Assembly: GCA_051453625.1 (NCBI GenBank)
Contig: JBOZIK010000001.1
Location: forward strand, 258,398,575-258,462,574
From: Welwitschia mirabilis
Lineage: Eukaryota; Gnetophyta; Gnetopsida; Welwitschiales
Length of the DNA stretch: 64,000 bases
Direction of reading: 5' to 3'
Part shown: one piece after another, positions 23,701 to 37,823 of the stretch
Layout of the letters: every line of letters starts with the position of its first letter
How positions within the stretch are numbered: position 1 is the first letter of the stretch
Made by a program: the position numbers and the translations under genes
The notes under the pieces: model-generated
Told to the model about the DNA's origin: nothing
Databases searched by the model: none
Seen by the model: only the letters and a program-made list of their open reading frames with translations

Positions 23701-25310
23701 AAGAGATCACCTCTAAAAAGTTTAGATAACTAAAATATCATCCACTTAAGTCTATTATTAGAGATGTAAGCTCAAAAAAATTCACACTAGAAACTTCTCA
23801 AAAAATTTTATGCCCACATTTGTTATCTTTTTCAAATTGAACCCAAAAAGTTTAAAGAGGCCAAATCTCTTAAAGAATGGATAATAACTGTGTAAGAAGA
23901 ACTTCAATATTTTAAAAAAATGATGTTTTGAAACTAGTAGAAATACTAAAAGATCAAAATATAATTAGGATAAAATGGATATTTAAGAATAATTATAATT
24001 AATAGAATAATGTAATTAAAAACAAGGCTATGTTAGTGGCTCAAGGATATAACCAGGTCAAAGGAATAGATGTAAAAGATACATTTACTCTAGTGGTCAA
24101 ACTGGGTAGTATTAGAATGTTTCTCTTCTATGTAGCTTTCAAAAACATTTAACTTTTTTCAAATGGATTTATAAAGTACCTTTTTAAATGAAACTCTTAA
24201 TAAAGAAGTTTATGTGGAATGACTGCAAGGTTTCATAGATCCTCACAAACAAAACCATATCTATAGTTTTAAAAAGGATTTGTATGACTTAAAATAGGCT
24301 CTAAGGTTTTGGTATGAAAAACTAGTAACATTTCTTAAAGAAAATGGTTACACTCATAAAGCTATAGATAAAACTTTGTTTGTTAAAAATCTTAAAGAAG
24401 ACTTTATTGTCATTTAAATCCATGTTGATGACATAATTTTTGGAGCCTTAAAAAAGGATCTATTGAAAGAATTTACTAGTATTATGACCACATAATTTGA
24501 AATAAATATGCTTACTGAGGTTCACATGTTTTTTGATCTACAAATTAAACAAATAAACATAGTATTTTTCATCTCTCAATCTAAATACTCAAGGGAGTTA
24601 ATTAAATGATTTGGACTAGAAGATGTAAAATCAATTGATACACTTATATTGACTTCTTGTAAGGTCATTCTAGATGATCATGAAAAATTAGTGGACCAAA
24701 ACCTTTATAGGAGTATGATAGAAAGTTTATTGTATTTGATTACTAATAGACCTAACATAATATTAGTATTGTTGTATGTGCAATATATCAGACTCAACCA
24801 AAGGAATCCCACCTACAAGGTGTTGGAAGAATTATAAGATATATAAAAGACATAAGTGACTATGGAACATGGTATCCTACAGAAAATTCTTTAAGCTTGT
24901 AGGTTTTAGTAATGTGGACTAGTCTAGTTACAAAGACGATCCAAAAAGCATCAATGAAAATTATTTTCTTCTAGGATCATGTTAGGTAGGATGGATAAGT
25001 AAGAAGTAAAAATCTATCTCCTTTTCATATCAAAAGCAGAATATATAACTATAGGAAGTTGTTGTATCCATCTTCTATGGATGAAGAAAATACTCAAAGT
25101 GCTTGAAGTTAATTTTAAATAGATCCCAATTTTTTGTCATAATACTAGTGTAATTAATTTTTCAAAAAATCCTATTCAACATTCTTGAACTAAACATATT
25201 GGACTAAGACACCATTTGTTAGAGACCAAGAAAAAAAGGCAATATTTATATGAAATTTATCAGAATTGATAAATAGCTAGCTAATATTTTGAGAAAACCC
25301 TTAAACTTTA
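20787..25310 (+). pseudogene. E1 Ty1/copia gag-pol pseudogene
   Basis: Gag motifs are ITYAYWKAQMI, CKHAKEAWDIL and VVQRVLRSLLEYFKPKF (21167-21361). A complete CCHC zinc knuckle, CYACKKYGHVVNEC, lies at 21600-21641. The integrase region has QYFLTMVDDFSRFT (23009-23050) and IPYELWKGRNLNVSYFKV after a 10-N gap (23375-23384). Reverse transcriptase has MLVAQGYNQVKGIDVKDTF (about 24030-24080) and the active-site HVDDIIFG (24421-24444), with both aspartates retained. RNase H includes SKAEY (about 25030). The order integrase before reverse transcriptase marks it as Ty1/copia. Numerous stops and frameshifts mean no functional polyprotein. The intact family protein makes, reverse-transcribes and integrates the element's own copy. 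Confidence 0.9.
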
Positions 25311-25517
25311 ATAATTTTTTAAGACTTCATCACAAATTACAGGTTGTCTCTCCATTCTTCAACTGAAAATGGGGAGGTTAACTAGATTTAAATTCAATTA
25401 ACTATATTTAAAAAAGTTAGGTTCACTGAATTTTACCTAGTTACCAAGATTTTTTTTAAAAAACCTAAACCTAGTTGGGTCAATAAAACTGAAGTCCTAA
25501 TCAATCGAACCTAGAAA
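25311..25517 (+). other. E1 3' non-pol region, segment 1
   Basis: Sequence between the end of RNase H and the CACTA insertion. It would be continuous with 34822-35868 and 40439-41090 once insertions are removed. No domain is recognised here. Confidence 0.6.
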
Positions 25518-25569
25518 CATTATAAGAAAAATAGGCTTTAAAGTCATTTATTTAAATAATTCCTTAATT

Positions 25570-25905
25570 ATTAGGATTTTTAAGGCATTTATTTTAATAA
25601 ACACTTTAAATAAAAATAGTAATATTTTTAAGGCATTTGTTTAAATAAAAGCCTTAAAAACCATTATCATTTGTTTTTAAGGTGTCTTAAAAAAATATCC
25701 CTTAAAAACAAGGTGTTTGTTAATAATGTTGTTTAATATTTTAAGGTGTTTAATAGGATCAACATCCTAAATGCTATAGTATAGTCAAGTTTCTGATATT
25801 TTAAGGTGTTTAACTACGCAAATGCCATAAAAGGCGTTATTTTTTCTGATATATTAAGATGTTTAACTAAATAAATGCAATAAATATTTTATCTATTAAG
25901 GTGTA
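25570..25905 (+). repeat. CACTA left subterminal repeats
   Basis: At least seven copies of a 12-13 base motif of the form TTTAAGGYRTTT. The right end has the same motif in both orientations. Confidence 0.75.
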
Positions 25906-28900
25906 TAACATAATAAACACTATGAAAAGTATGTTTATAACACTATGTGTTGGTAAAAATAAAAGAATTATGCCTTTCTTCTTATCTTCACTGCCTTCAT
26001 GTTCTCTTGTCTTTTCTGTTAAAATGCAAAATATTTAGGATTTTACCCTCTCATTCTATTACAGCCTTCCCATTCAATGTAAATGCAAATGCAAATACAA
26101 ATCAATTGATGTTTTTCTTTTCTCTCAAATTTTTTGCAAAGATACAATGATATCCTAGCTTAACTTTGCTCTGTTTCCTTTTGATTATGATCTACAAAAA
26201 CTTAGAAAATGAAGAAGTAGGGAAGGAAAGAAATGACATTAAGCACTGACCAAGCATTTGTAATGAAAATGAAAATGATTCTTAGCAATGACATTCATAA
26301 GATGCCCAAGCACAAAGACAATGATGCCAAATAATAGGGTATGCCTTTCTTTTCCTTTTTTCTTGTCAATAAGTAAATCAGTAGCTATGTAAATCAAAGA
26401 ATTACGGAGCAATAAATTAGAGAGTTATATCATTTGAGGGAGGGACATTATTGATTAAGAAATAAAGGCATTCAAATGTAGAGATGATTCATATTAAAGA
26501 TACTAAATGAATTGAAATAAATAATAACTAAGTGTCGCACCAGTGCTGATGGAAGATTTGGATTGCTAGCCTTTTCTTAAGTGTGTAAGTTGAATTGCAT
26601 GTATGAAGCATCATAATAGGCTACGTATGTTAGAAATAATTACCTTTTAAAAAATTCATAAAAATAGTTGAAAAGCCTTAAAATCACCCTTTGGTTTTGG
26701 ACACGTGAAACGTAAAGACTGAGAGCTAGCTGTAATGCCTTATGTCATTACTATGGAGGATGTTATAAGAAAAGCCAATACCATCCATATCACTTTTTAG
26801 TAGAGGGAAAGACGTTATGATCTTTGGTGCCTAGAAGAAAAGGAAAAACACTGCACTAGTATTAGACCCCTTACTGATTACCTAAACATTCTTGTGCCAT
26901 GTCTTAGACAATGCCATAAGCACTTAAATCCTAATTTGCTTTTCTTATTAGGTTTAAATAAAATTTCTTATACTATAAATTTCTCTCCTTGCTTCCTTCA
27001 GTTATTGGCATGATTCTCTGATTTATTGCATATGGGGAATGTTAGTTCATTTTTACAAAGAGTCCTTAGATTGTTTTGAGCAGTTGTGTTCATTTAAGTT
27101 TAATGTTAACTCCTTGCATTTATTTTTTAAATAATAATGACTTTATTTTATTTTTAGCATTGCTATTCCATAAATCTTGATACAGATGGCTGTAGATTCT
27201 TCATAGTGTTTGTTAATGGTTTGATGTTTTATCTTATGGACATAACATTTAAGGCAACATATACCCTAAATAGGAATACAAGCTTAGCTTTATAGGGTAA
27301 TAGTGTCTTATTGAAATATGCACATGCATTAGTAAGATTTCTTTTCTCTTTAAAGGTATCCTTTATGCATTATAATGGGGTTTAGAGGGATAAGAATTAA
27401 TCATGTAATGTTGAAGAATTTGTAACATTCTATTCTTGCTTATCGTTTCAACTTTGTAGCACTTATTAGAGAGCCTACCACATAAGTGTAACATTCTATT
27501 ATTTATTGATCTTTCTTCTTCTATTCAATGCTATATTTCTTATACACTATATTTATGTTTACTCCTTCCTTTTCATAAGCATCTAGATTTATTATTTTTC
27601 ATAATATTTGTTCTACTTATAGATTGATAATATATTAAGTTGGAGGGAAAATTCTAGTGAACATGAGGCTTGAAAAAATTTTCCTCAGAACCTTTTAATT
27701 TGTCATTTAAGACATTGTAAGGAAAAAATCACACTGTATACTTAATGTCATACTTTGGCCATGCAAGAAGAATGTACAAGAAATATAGTTTGTGAATTAT
27801 TTATCAACACATCCTAAAGAAAAGTTGTATTACAAGTTAGCCAATATTACTATAGGTGCATCAAAGGAGGAAATTATAATTTATTATAGCCATCTAAATA
27901 TTGAATTAAATTACATGACATATGTTCTTGTATTACTGTATCGAATTTTTTTGATTATAGATTCCATATATTATGCAACTCAATTTTTTTCTAAGTAAAT
28001 AATTCATTTAGAAGAAGTGGAATCTTGTTTTAAATCTATCTTTTTTGATTAACTCTATTTGATGTTAGCTGTATGGAACTCCATTTTGTTTAGGTAACTA
28101 AGTAAAGAAAACCATCTTGAGAAGAAAATTCTTCCCTAATATCTTCAAAAATTTCATTGAATGGAGTTAAATGTACATAATGTATTAGAAAATTAAAACA
28201 CTATTTAACTCAAAAATTTTGGAAGGTAAGAATTCACTTGAAGAAAACCATTCTGAGAAGTGAATTCTTCTTGCAGATGCTACATATTTCTTTTTAATTC
28301 ATTGAAATCCAAAACAATTAGGTTGGATATTATTTCATAGATATCAATCTATTAATTTACGCATATAAATTGAATAAATCTCTTACATTCATTATTAAGC
28401 TTAAATAGATATAGCTAAGTTTATAATTGATACTAGTACAAAAATACTTATTACTTAACTTCTTTTATCTTAAAATAGAAACTCTTGTACAGTTTAACTA
28501 GTGTTTATTTATAAAATGTCTTTCAAGGGTTATTTTTATGTCATTTCAATTTCTATTCATATTCAAAAGTTGCACATTATATCAATTCATGGTTTTTTTA
28601 TGTAGTTTTAGAAAATGTATGCACTTCAAGCATAGCTTATAAATATTTTATCTATATTATTAAACTACATTGCATTGCATGCCTTTGTGTTAGATGCAAT
28701 CTTAGATGTCCACCATTGAATTTAATTTTTTCCACTTTCTTGCATGTCAAGTTACTTGTTATTTATTGTTGTATGTATATGAGTAAAGTTTTACAATTTA
28801 TGAATTTCATAATATTGTTAAAACTATGTGAATCTTTCTTATTAAAATGTGAAATTCTAAATTAATAGTGACAGCTCTCTAGCTCATTAGTTTTATTACA

Positions 28901-31900
28901 ATCAATCTTTTAACCACAGTATGTGGGATGTATAATAAACATTTAAAAAAAGGGAAAAAATATTTATTCAACTAAAACAAAAAACTAGAATAAAACATAG
29001 ATTCAATCTTAACTCATAATATGGATTAGAAGTAATCAAAGTAATCAAGTAAAAGCTTTTCAAAACCATGAATTTGGAATTAAAGAGTTTTAATTGGAAG
29101 AAGTGCATACAACCTAGAAAAACTTATACATGAAGGATATATCTTATTCATCAATTTTAAAACTTCAAATGTTGAAGCATCACTAATAAATGTTATTTAT
29201 TAATTAACTCTATAATATTTCCTTTCTCCACTGGTGGCTAGCACATGCATTTTCTTAATTAATGCATATGTTCTTCCATATTAGATTTACTTGAAAATCA
29301 TTCACATATAAGATGTAAAATTTTGATCTATATGTTCTAAATTAAGGGGAAATAAAACCATCTAGGCATATCAATTTTGAATCCTAGATTCTTACTAATG
29401 AAATAAGACAAAATAAAATAAAATTATTTACTAATATGTATGCATGATTTCTACATATGTGTATATTAATTAAACATGTAAACCTAATGGCGTGCTTTAA
29501 TTTGTTCTATTTATTAATCTCATCTTATTTGCTTTCTACTTCTATATTTGGAAATCATGCTTTTTGATATATTAAAGATTTTATTACTCTAGATTTATAA
29601 ATATGTAATAAGAAATTAAGCTAGCTTGTTAATACTGATTCTTTCTATGTGTTATCTAAGATTGCACTCTTAAGAATGATAGATCTAATTAATTTATTTT
29701 TGGATTGCTTGTAGTGGATATATTTTCACTAATGGACATGGTTCAAGTTCCTCATTTAATTTTATTACTCAAAACTTTGGATTATATTTAATTGATCTTG
29801 ATAGATTTAGGTAGTCCATTAACTTTTGGAGTTAAGATGAGTGATTACTGTATTTATTTCTCTTGAACATGCTAAAGTTTGAATAATTTTTAAATGTTAT
29901 AGAGATTCCTCTCTTGAAAGAATTTATTAATTTTTTTCTTTTTAATTGATAGTGATATTACTTATTCTACAGAGTTGAGGTAATAAAATATTTTATAGAC
30001 ATTAGTAGTAGAAATTTAGGGTGATAGAATATTGTGACATTCTAATAAATAATATTGTCTTTATTATAATTTAAATCTCCATGAGGTTCCATATATTTTA
30101 ATTGAACTTATTACTTTTTTTTTAATTTCTTTTTAATTTTGTAGTTAGAATTGTGGGAAAGAAGGACCCATGACAAATTAAGTTGTTCTAGAAACATAGT
30201 TGAAGTAGGTTTTTTAGGTTTCCTTTATCACTTATATATATCTTTTTTTACTTTTGTTTACCAAACAAAAACTTTTCTCCTATGAAGTTCATCATTGCTA
30301 GTGACAACATTATAAAGTAGTAGTATAATCACAAATTCTAGTACTAATTGTAATGTTTTTGAATAGAGATATCTCCATAACAATTTAGTTGTATCATAGT
30401 TAGTTAGGAATATTTTGCTTCACATGTATAACTATATTTCAAATATATCATTTCCTTGATTATGCATTTGTGTTTTAATATCAATATTCTAGTTTATTTG
30501 TTTACATTTACATCTTTTGATACTGAATTAAACCCTTCTAAAAGTAGGCTTGTTATTCAGAAAGGCTCTTTGCTTTCTTCTATTGCATAATTGTACTTGA
30601 TTATGTTCTCAAATTTTCTGATCTAGAAATAACATGGTTGCAAATGATATAGATGAAATTTCGAAAATGGTTGAAATGTTTCTTTAATCCCTTTATAATA
30701 ATTCAAAGGATATGCATGCAACTTTGAATAAATTTTTAACTTTACAATTTCATTTCATGCACTAGTTTATTTGGTAGACAAAAGAGAGAATCTGATAGTA
30801 AATTTAGAGATTTTTGAAGATTACAAGGTAAGAAATAAAATAATACTACTTATCAAGATTCTTTGTGGCTAGTTAAATGTTGAATATTGTAGTCATATTA
30901 CACATTTTACTTAAGTATTTAGTGTCATTATGGCCTATTCTATGATTTTATCTGAGAAGTTTAAGTCCTTTTTTTCTTAATCTATTCCATAAAGGGCTTT
31001 TGTACAGTATGATAGATGCTATTTGGTTTGGTTTGAATCCTATACAAGTTCATTTTGATTATTGTTTGGTATTCCTAGAAGGCCACTATAACCAATAATA
31101 TTAGATATTTTTGGCCATGTCAAAGTGTGTTCCTAGATATTTGTGATAATTTTTGTGTTCACAAAAGCTATTCAAAGGTTTTCATACTATTAGATTATGG
31201 TATTGCAATTAACTTTCTAGGATAATTGCCCTTAATGGTTACCTAGCACTGAACATCCCTATAGCAAAGAGTCTTACTAGTATTATTTCAATGCTAGATT
31301 TTAATGTTATGATAATATTGTGGATTTTATTTTTTTATTTCTTGAATGATGTTATTATGCTTTACCATGATATACCTATGACTTTCACAAATTTTTCTCC
31401 TCAAAATATTAGGTAAAAGTTCTATTATGATGGAAAATATTCCTGATTCATTGTAGATTCAAAATTTTCTTTTTATTATGTTTATTTAATTAGAAGTTCC
31501 TATTTTAAAATGGAAGATAAGTATGAACAGACAATAGGAGGATCAACTCTTTTGAGCAACAAGTACTTCTCACTAGTATGAAAATCTTTAGGGGTAAAAT
31601 TCTTTTTAAAAAAATAAAAAAAGCTATTTTATGTTTAAAATTGTGAAATACATTGTTGTTTTGAGGTTTCTTAAAGTTGTTTTATAATTTGAAGACATGA
31701 TAAATTATACTAAATAATTTATGTTTAATACAACTTTATAAATCCTAAAAATATGCATGAAACTATACACTTCTAGTTTATGTTCAATGACTAGAATTTA
31801 AAACTAAAATGTGAATCTTTTTATGAGTTGTAAGCATGCACCTAATATTGTTAGTATAGTTCTTTAGTCCAAATTTTTAGATTAGTTTATTTGCACTAAT

Positions 31901-34547
31901 TTGCTTTCTATCTCAATCTTTATTTATAGGGCACCATTCAAGTGGAAAACCTTGGAGTGAAAATTTGAATGATAAACTATTCAATTCATCCATTTCCTTT
32001 ATGTTCTTCATACTAACCATAAATATTTTCTTTTAAGTATGTGCATTCTTTGCAAGTTTTTAGTCTTGCTTCNNNNNNNNNNGAATTGACTTGAATGTTA
32101 CATTACTTTCTTCACTTTATATTGAAAATGATATCTTTTCAAAATTAAAATTTATGTGGGAATGTGCATTAGATAAATTTCAATATCTTTTTATCTCCTT
32201 TACATTGGATTTTTGTTATAGGAAATTCCTCAAGCTCTAAGCATATCTTTTTTCCCTCAAACTTTAGTCCCTTAACTTCTTGATAAATAATGCACATTTA
32301 AAATCCTTTTTATTTTGAGAAATTTTGACTTGTTTATAATTTTCCATTAAGATTTTAAAAATAATACCAAAAAAATTTAAATTACTGCATTGTGTGCTTG
32401 TTTGTAATTATGCATCCGTGAGCTGTATCTTATAACATACTAGTCATGTATTTGTTCTTTATCTCTTAGTATTTTAGTTTAAAACTTTGGATTATTACAT
32501 TTAAAGCATGTGTTGTAAACACCTAACTATGATAATTTACAACTTAGTTCTAGTTTAATCCATGAAGACTATGGTTTCAATCTTTTAATCTATATCAAGA
32601 AGTTTTTTTCACTTTTTGCCATTTTTGGTCTTAGATAGACTTATATTTAGTTCATTTTGTTTCCCTTAAAAAGACCTAAGAGGTTATTTAGGGATATCAT
32701 ATCATATATTATGTCTAACTAATCAGAAATGAGCATGAAAATTCTCATCATAGTTTTATAGGTTTTTTCATAGGTCATCTAAAATGACACAAATTTTTCA
32801 CTTCTTCCATGGATGAAGTAGCATGTTGAATACACATATACAATTCTGAGTCATTGAATTTAGCATCTTATGTAAAATCTAATAAGCCTCCTTTGACGTC
32901 TTTAATAGTGGGTCAAGTTCTTACTATTAGATACTTTGATAGCAACATGTCATTTTAGAGAATCCTTGGAAAAGCACCTAGTTGAACCTAATTCTAAGTC
33001 CACATGAGAAAACTTTAGTATGTGCTATTGTAACTAGTGAGGACTCCTTCTAGGATCTCTGGTATCATGTAAAGATTTCTTCCCTAGTAATCTTGATAGA
33101 GTTTGTTAGAGGATTTTACAGATAGATTAAAACCTATCACTCTTGGGGTCTATAGTTTTTATGATAAAGAGGCCAATGTTTAGGCCTTTTTACCACTTAT
33201 CATATGCCTCATTAATCCTTAAAAGTTTTGGGCTTATTACTATAGTATTATTTAGTCCTTTACATGGTGAAATGCGTGATTAATACTAGTAAACAAATTT
33301 TTCCAACGATTAGCATGATAAGTGAGACCAATAGTTCATATAACCCATAACCTATGTTAGTCTTTCCTTTCAAATTTTCCATTCAAAGCATAATGTGTAT
33401 AACTTTTATCTACATTTTTCTCTCACTCTAATGTTTATTAAAATGATCAAACCCTACCTAATGCTTATCCTTCTATGTTGCTTCTCTCGTACTCTTCCTA
33501 ATTCAATAAGTTTTCCTTCATTTGAGATCTATCATTTTTTATCCTCTTATTCCAAAAACATTTTGCATCCTCAATATAAAAGGGAGTATCATTAACTCAA
33601 AAAAAAAATAGAGACAGGTTTGTATATATGTGAAGAAGGATGACATGATAGTATAAGTCCAAGAGAAGATAGAGAAGGTTTAACATTTAATTTTTTTTCA
33701 TGTCAAGAAGAAGAGACATCATTCTTATGTAGATTGAACAACATTTTAATGAGCTGCTAATGGTGATACCTTCCAAGGGATATAATATAAATGCTTGATG
33801 TAGAAATAGACATGTACCTTCCAAGTTCATATTTTAATAAATGAGTGTTATTTATTGACTGCATTCCTTTCTCTTTTCAAGAATGCATGTTATTTAAAAA
33901 ATGAATCCTTTGATGGGCATATAATTTCTAGAAATCATCATTGTTATGATAGTGATTTTTTATAAAAGTCATTTGGATGGTTATTTATTAAAGAATAATT
34001 TTATGTGAAATTTATTGATTCCAAGTAAATGTTGCTTTCAGTTATTGAAATTCCAAAAATACAGTGAATGTCATTATTTGTTCAGAGTTTCATTTGAATG
34101 TAAATTTGAGTTCAGTTTTATGATGGAATAACTTTTTAAAAGGCTTCTTTTTTTATTGTTAATGATCATTATGAAACAATGAAATTTTATGAAATAAATA
34201 TGAGATCTTATACATGCAAATGGATGTTCCTTTTAGAAGAGTTTGAGTTGGTTTCTAATAATTTTAAAATATAGTGGGTATTCTCTGTAAGGATTAAATT
34301 GAATTACTAATCATGTATTTCCAAATTTATTATCTTCTTATATAAATGTGAAATAGATGAATTTATTGGATTAAGAAATTTTGTTAAGCATCTTTGTCCT
34401 TTATATAATCATGATTAATAAATTATTATTTTCTTAGTATCTTATGCTGTAGTTGAGCCTATTTTTTATTTCTCCTCCTCTTTACAAAATTACCTTATAG
34501 TAATTGTATTTACATATCAAGTTAATAACTTTTGGGATATGTACTTG
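25906..34547. other. CACTA interior, no recognised coding content
   Basis: About 8.6 kb of A+T-rich sequence. The longest open frames are 60-70 residues (for example 25947-26150, 27792-27998 and 33395-33595) and resemble no family I know. It may be a decayed transposase gene pair, captured host DNA or further nested repeats too degraded to read. Confidence 0.5.
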
Positions 34548-34800
34548 GTAAAATGTCTTAAAAGCCTTTTGAGGCATTTTTAAGGCATTGCTTGAAAAAA
34601 CACCTTAAAACACCTTTTAAGGCTTTTGTTGGAAAAAAACCTTAAAACACCTTTAAAGGTGTTTTTATTAAAATGCCTCAGAATCTTAAAAACATGTAGG
34701 CTTTTAAGGTAATGCTTTTTAAGATGATTTGTGAAGAAACACATTAAAAGATTTTAAGACACTTTTTAAGTCCTTTTAAGGTGTTTTAAAAATACTTTAA
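34548..34800 (+). repeat. CACTA right subterminal repeats
   Basis: Dense AAGGCATTT, ACACCTTAAAA and TTAAGGTGTTTT words in both orientations just inside the right terminus. Confidence 0.75.
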
Positions 34801-34821
34801 AAGCCTATATATTTTGTAGTA

Positions 34822-35868
34822 AAATTGTTAACTTGCATCTCAATGGAAGTAAGGTGATGAAACCAATTATTTTCTTAGATTTAATTTATTTTTCCATCCT
34901 TATAAAAACTTTTGAAGCCTTACCTTCCTCGTTTCCATATGCCTCCCTATCTCTATCTCAGATCTAGCTATCTTCTTCCATTTTTTTTATCTTTAGTAAG
35001 TGTCACATGTTTTACTGACATTGGATCCCTCTAGAAGAGCATGATAAAAGGAGGATACATTTAAAGATCTAGGATATTTCTACTCAATAATATTAGATGA
35101 AGCCCTAGACAAGTTCATTAAGAATTTTTAAAAGAATCTTGTCTATTAGAAAATGTAAGTAGATTCAAGAGAATCTAGAGAACTTAGTGATATGTTAAGA
35201 CTTCTTAATGATCTAAATATCTATTATTTTCTTAAGGTTTTTGGGTTAGCATATCCTTTTCTTACCCACATGATATATTGTAATGCCTCTTATGATGTAG
35301 ACTCTACTATTATTTCAATGCTTGTTTTAAGGAGAAGGATATGAGTAACCCTAGATTTGATAGCCTTTATCATAAATCTTTTTAGAGGAGATTATGAGGA
35401 GTTCTGACCCCTATGTGATTCCATGGAGACAAGGCATAATTCACCATGGATCTCTATGGTAAACTCATTAAGTGGAAAACTACTCTTTTCACCTTTCATC
35501 TTACTTTAAAGTCTCATTTTCTTCATCGAGTTTTCATCATCTAGTTTTCACCTACAATGTTTTACCTCTTTTTGTTCATCATGATAATATATTAAATTAT
35601 TATTCTTAGCTTCTCTGCTTAATAAGGATTCATCACTCCATTAATTCTTTTACCATAATTCTTAAAAATATGATCTCTTATCTAGAATATCATAAAATTT
35701 GGCTCTTTCTTACTCCATCCTAATTGCAAACATTTATTGCCATTTCAGGATTCAAATGCATTCCAAACTTGAGAACATAACTCCTATGTCTTTTATTGGG
35801 TATGATACTTTATACAAATTTTCTTTGAATCTAATAAATCTTTAGAATTTCCTTCTTTGAAGAAGACC
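34822..35868 (+). other. E1 3' non-pol region, segment 2 (possible env-like or plant-retroelement ORF remnant)
   Basis: One frame keeps fair continuity from about 35095: LRLLNDLNIYYFLKVFGLAY and DVDSTIISMLVLRRRI (about 35190-35345), then LDLIAFIINLFRGDYEEF. SIRE-type elements carry an extra ORF, sometimes called env-like, between pol and the 3' LTR. The pattern here is compatible with the variable ORF found at that position, but I cannot assign a domain with confidence. Confidence 0.45.
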
Positions 35869-37533
35869 TTGTAAAACCCTAAAATTTAAGTCTAAAATTT
35901 AAGACATACTTTATCGCTTCGATATCAAAATATAGGAGCCTAAAAATTCTAATGTTGAAAAACTTCAAACTTCATTCTAATGCTTCGATACAAAATTAAA
36001 CTAACTATAAGATGATAACTAGTTTGGTATTGTTACACAATTTTCTATGGGATTACAATAGTAAAATTAAGAAATTTATCTAGGTATTAGATAAATCCAA
36101 TAGACAATCATGCAATATTTCATAGCAAATCATAAGGCTTTATGATTTAGTCTAAAACAAAAGTCGATTGAAAGAATAATAAAAGATAATTACATGAGAA
36201 GAATGGGCTTCTAGAAGATAACATTCCATGTATACTTATAAATGTCCACAAGGAATAATGTGTAAGCCCAAAAATTGAAATAAAAATATATAATAGTAAT
36301 TTGAAGTGAATATATGATGTAAAGCTCACCTAAGGAGAATGGATTAAGGAAAAGGAAAAGTCTTGGAAGTAGAAACAGCATGACCAAGGGTAACAAGGGA
36401 ATGGTCTGAATTAAGTATTTATTTATTTGTCTAATTTGATAACATGCTAATAAAGAGCCATATTTTAGCAAATGGACAAGGAATGATGAGGACTATGTTT
36501 TAGAAAGGCAAAAGCTATTAGTTATATCCAATCATGTAAATGTTAAATTTTAGGACTACCTTGTCTAAATAACTAATTATTGTTATGACAATACAATCTT
36601 AACTAATTTCTTACAGTTGAATAAGTTAAAGGATTAAGAATTGCATAATTAGTTTTTCATTCATATTAAGTAACATTCACACCTTCCAGGAGTCTGCTAA
36701 TAAAACTCCTTACTAACCCAAGGTGTGCTTAGTTGTAGGGGATGGTTAACAAACAATACAAGAATCCACAAAGAAAATGTATCGGAAATTCCAGCGAAGG
36801 TGTTGAATTAATGCAAGCATTAAGACATATTCAAATACCATTGACCATGTTAATACTTTTGCTGTGCTTCAAGGAAGGAGGGTATGTAATATAAAAGAAA
36901 AGGAATAAAAAAATGCCATGCCCAGATAGAGGGAGGAGAATTATATAGCATACTAAATGGAATGCGTGAAGAAAAATGCGGATGGCAGTATAGAATACAA
37001 ATGCTGATTATTGGTTGGAGATGCTATAGGAAGAAGATCGTTTTGCCAGCATACTAGAAGGGTTTAAACTCTGCACAGACAAGGATGCAAAAGAAATAAA
37101 CACTAAATTGAAGAGAGCCCTGTAATCTGAATGATTCATACAAAAGCAATAGAATCCATTTAAGCAATGATTGATTAAAAAAGGCAACAAGTAAAGGGGT
37201 AGAAGATCAAATGCCCAAATGTGAGCTACTGAATAGGATTTACACAGAACGCCATGAGTGAAAGGTTAGTCTTAACAGTGATTCCATCAAAAGCCATACA
37301 TAAAGGAAGAAAAATTTTAATATAGAGAAAATAAAATACAGAAATGAAGCACTGATTAAATCTTATACATTAGCGCCATTACAATAATTTACTGCAGTTT
37401 GAATGGTGATGAGGACAGTGATGGTTTCTTACCTATAACATCCTTTGTAGCATTAGATACTAGGATATTAACCTAAGTTTACTAAGAGGTTAATTCAAGG
37501 TTTACATCACTTGCTTCAAGGACAGATTCAAGG

Positions 37534-37823
37534 CACTACAAGAAAAATAATGGTGACGCTCCCTCAATTAGCATTGGCCAGATTTCCTGTGATGTCCTAC
37601 CTATCGTTCAGTGCATTAGAATGTAAGATGGTGTTGAAACATCTATTATAGTGATCTCTTCAATGCCTATACTAGCTACCTATGCATAGGCGTAAATATG
37701 CTACTTACATTTGATCCCAATCGCATAGTTGGTGTAACGGTAGCAGTGTAAGAAAGGAAGAAAGAGGTTAGCGTTTTGAGGTTGTGGGGTTTCTATGTAT
37801 TGCCTTACACTTTTCTTGTAGTT
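37534..37823. mobile_element. Small CACTA-end non-autonomous element (about 290 bp)
   Basis: Left end CACTACAAGAAAA at 37534 and right end TTTTCTTGTAGT finishing near 37823 form a 12-base terminal inverted repeat that matches the CACTA consensus. The interior is relatively G+C-rich and non-coding. The flanking triplets (AGG and ACA) do not match, so the target duplication is not supported. Either flanks have mutated or the ends are not a true pair. Confidence 0.6.

Larger units (their letters stand above)
25518..34821. mobile_element. CACTA (En/Spm-type) DNA transposon, about 9.3 kb, no recognisable transposase
   Basis: The left end CATTATAAGAAAAATAGG and the complement of the right end, TACTACAAAATATATAGG, are decayed forms of the CACTACAAGAAAA terminus of plant CACTA elements. 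Both continue with GCTTTTAAAG-like sequence. Three-base target duplications AAA lie at 25515-25517 and 34822-34824, the right length for CACTA but weak because they are all A. Dense subterminal repeats flank the interior: TTTTAAGGTGTTT / TTTAAGGCATTTG at 25570-25905, and matching words in both orientations at 34548-34800. These are the usual transposase-binding regions. The interior (25900-34500) holds only short open frames. I recognise neither a TNP2-type transposase nor a captured gene. A 10-N gap lies at 32073-32082. Confidence 0.82.

Noticed and set aside
36147-36471. Minus-strand hydrophobic frames of 60-86 codons
   Set aside because: They lie inside the probable solo LTR, have A+T-driven Phe/Leu/Ile composition and match no family.
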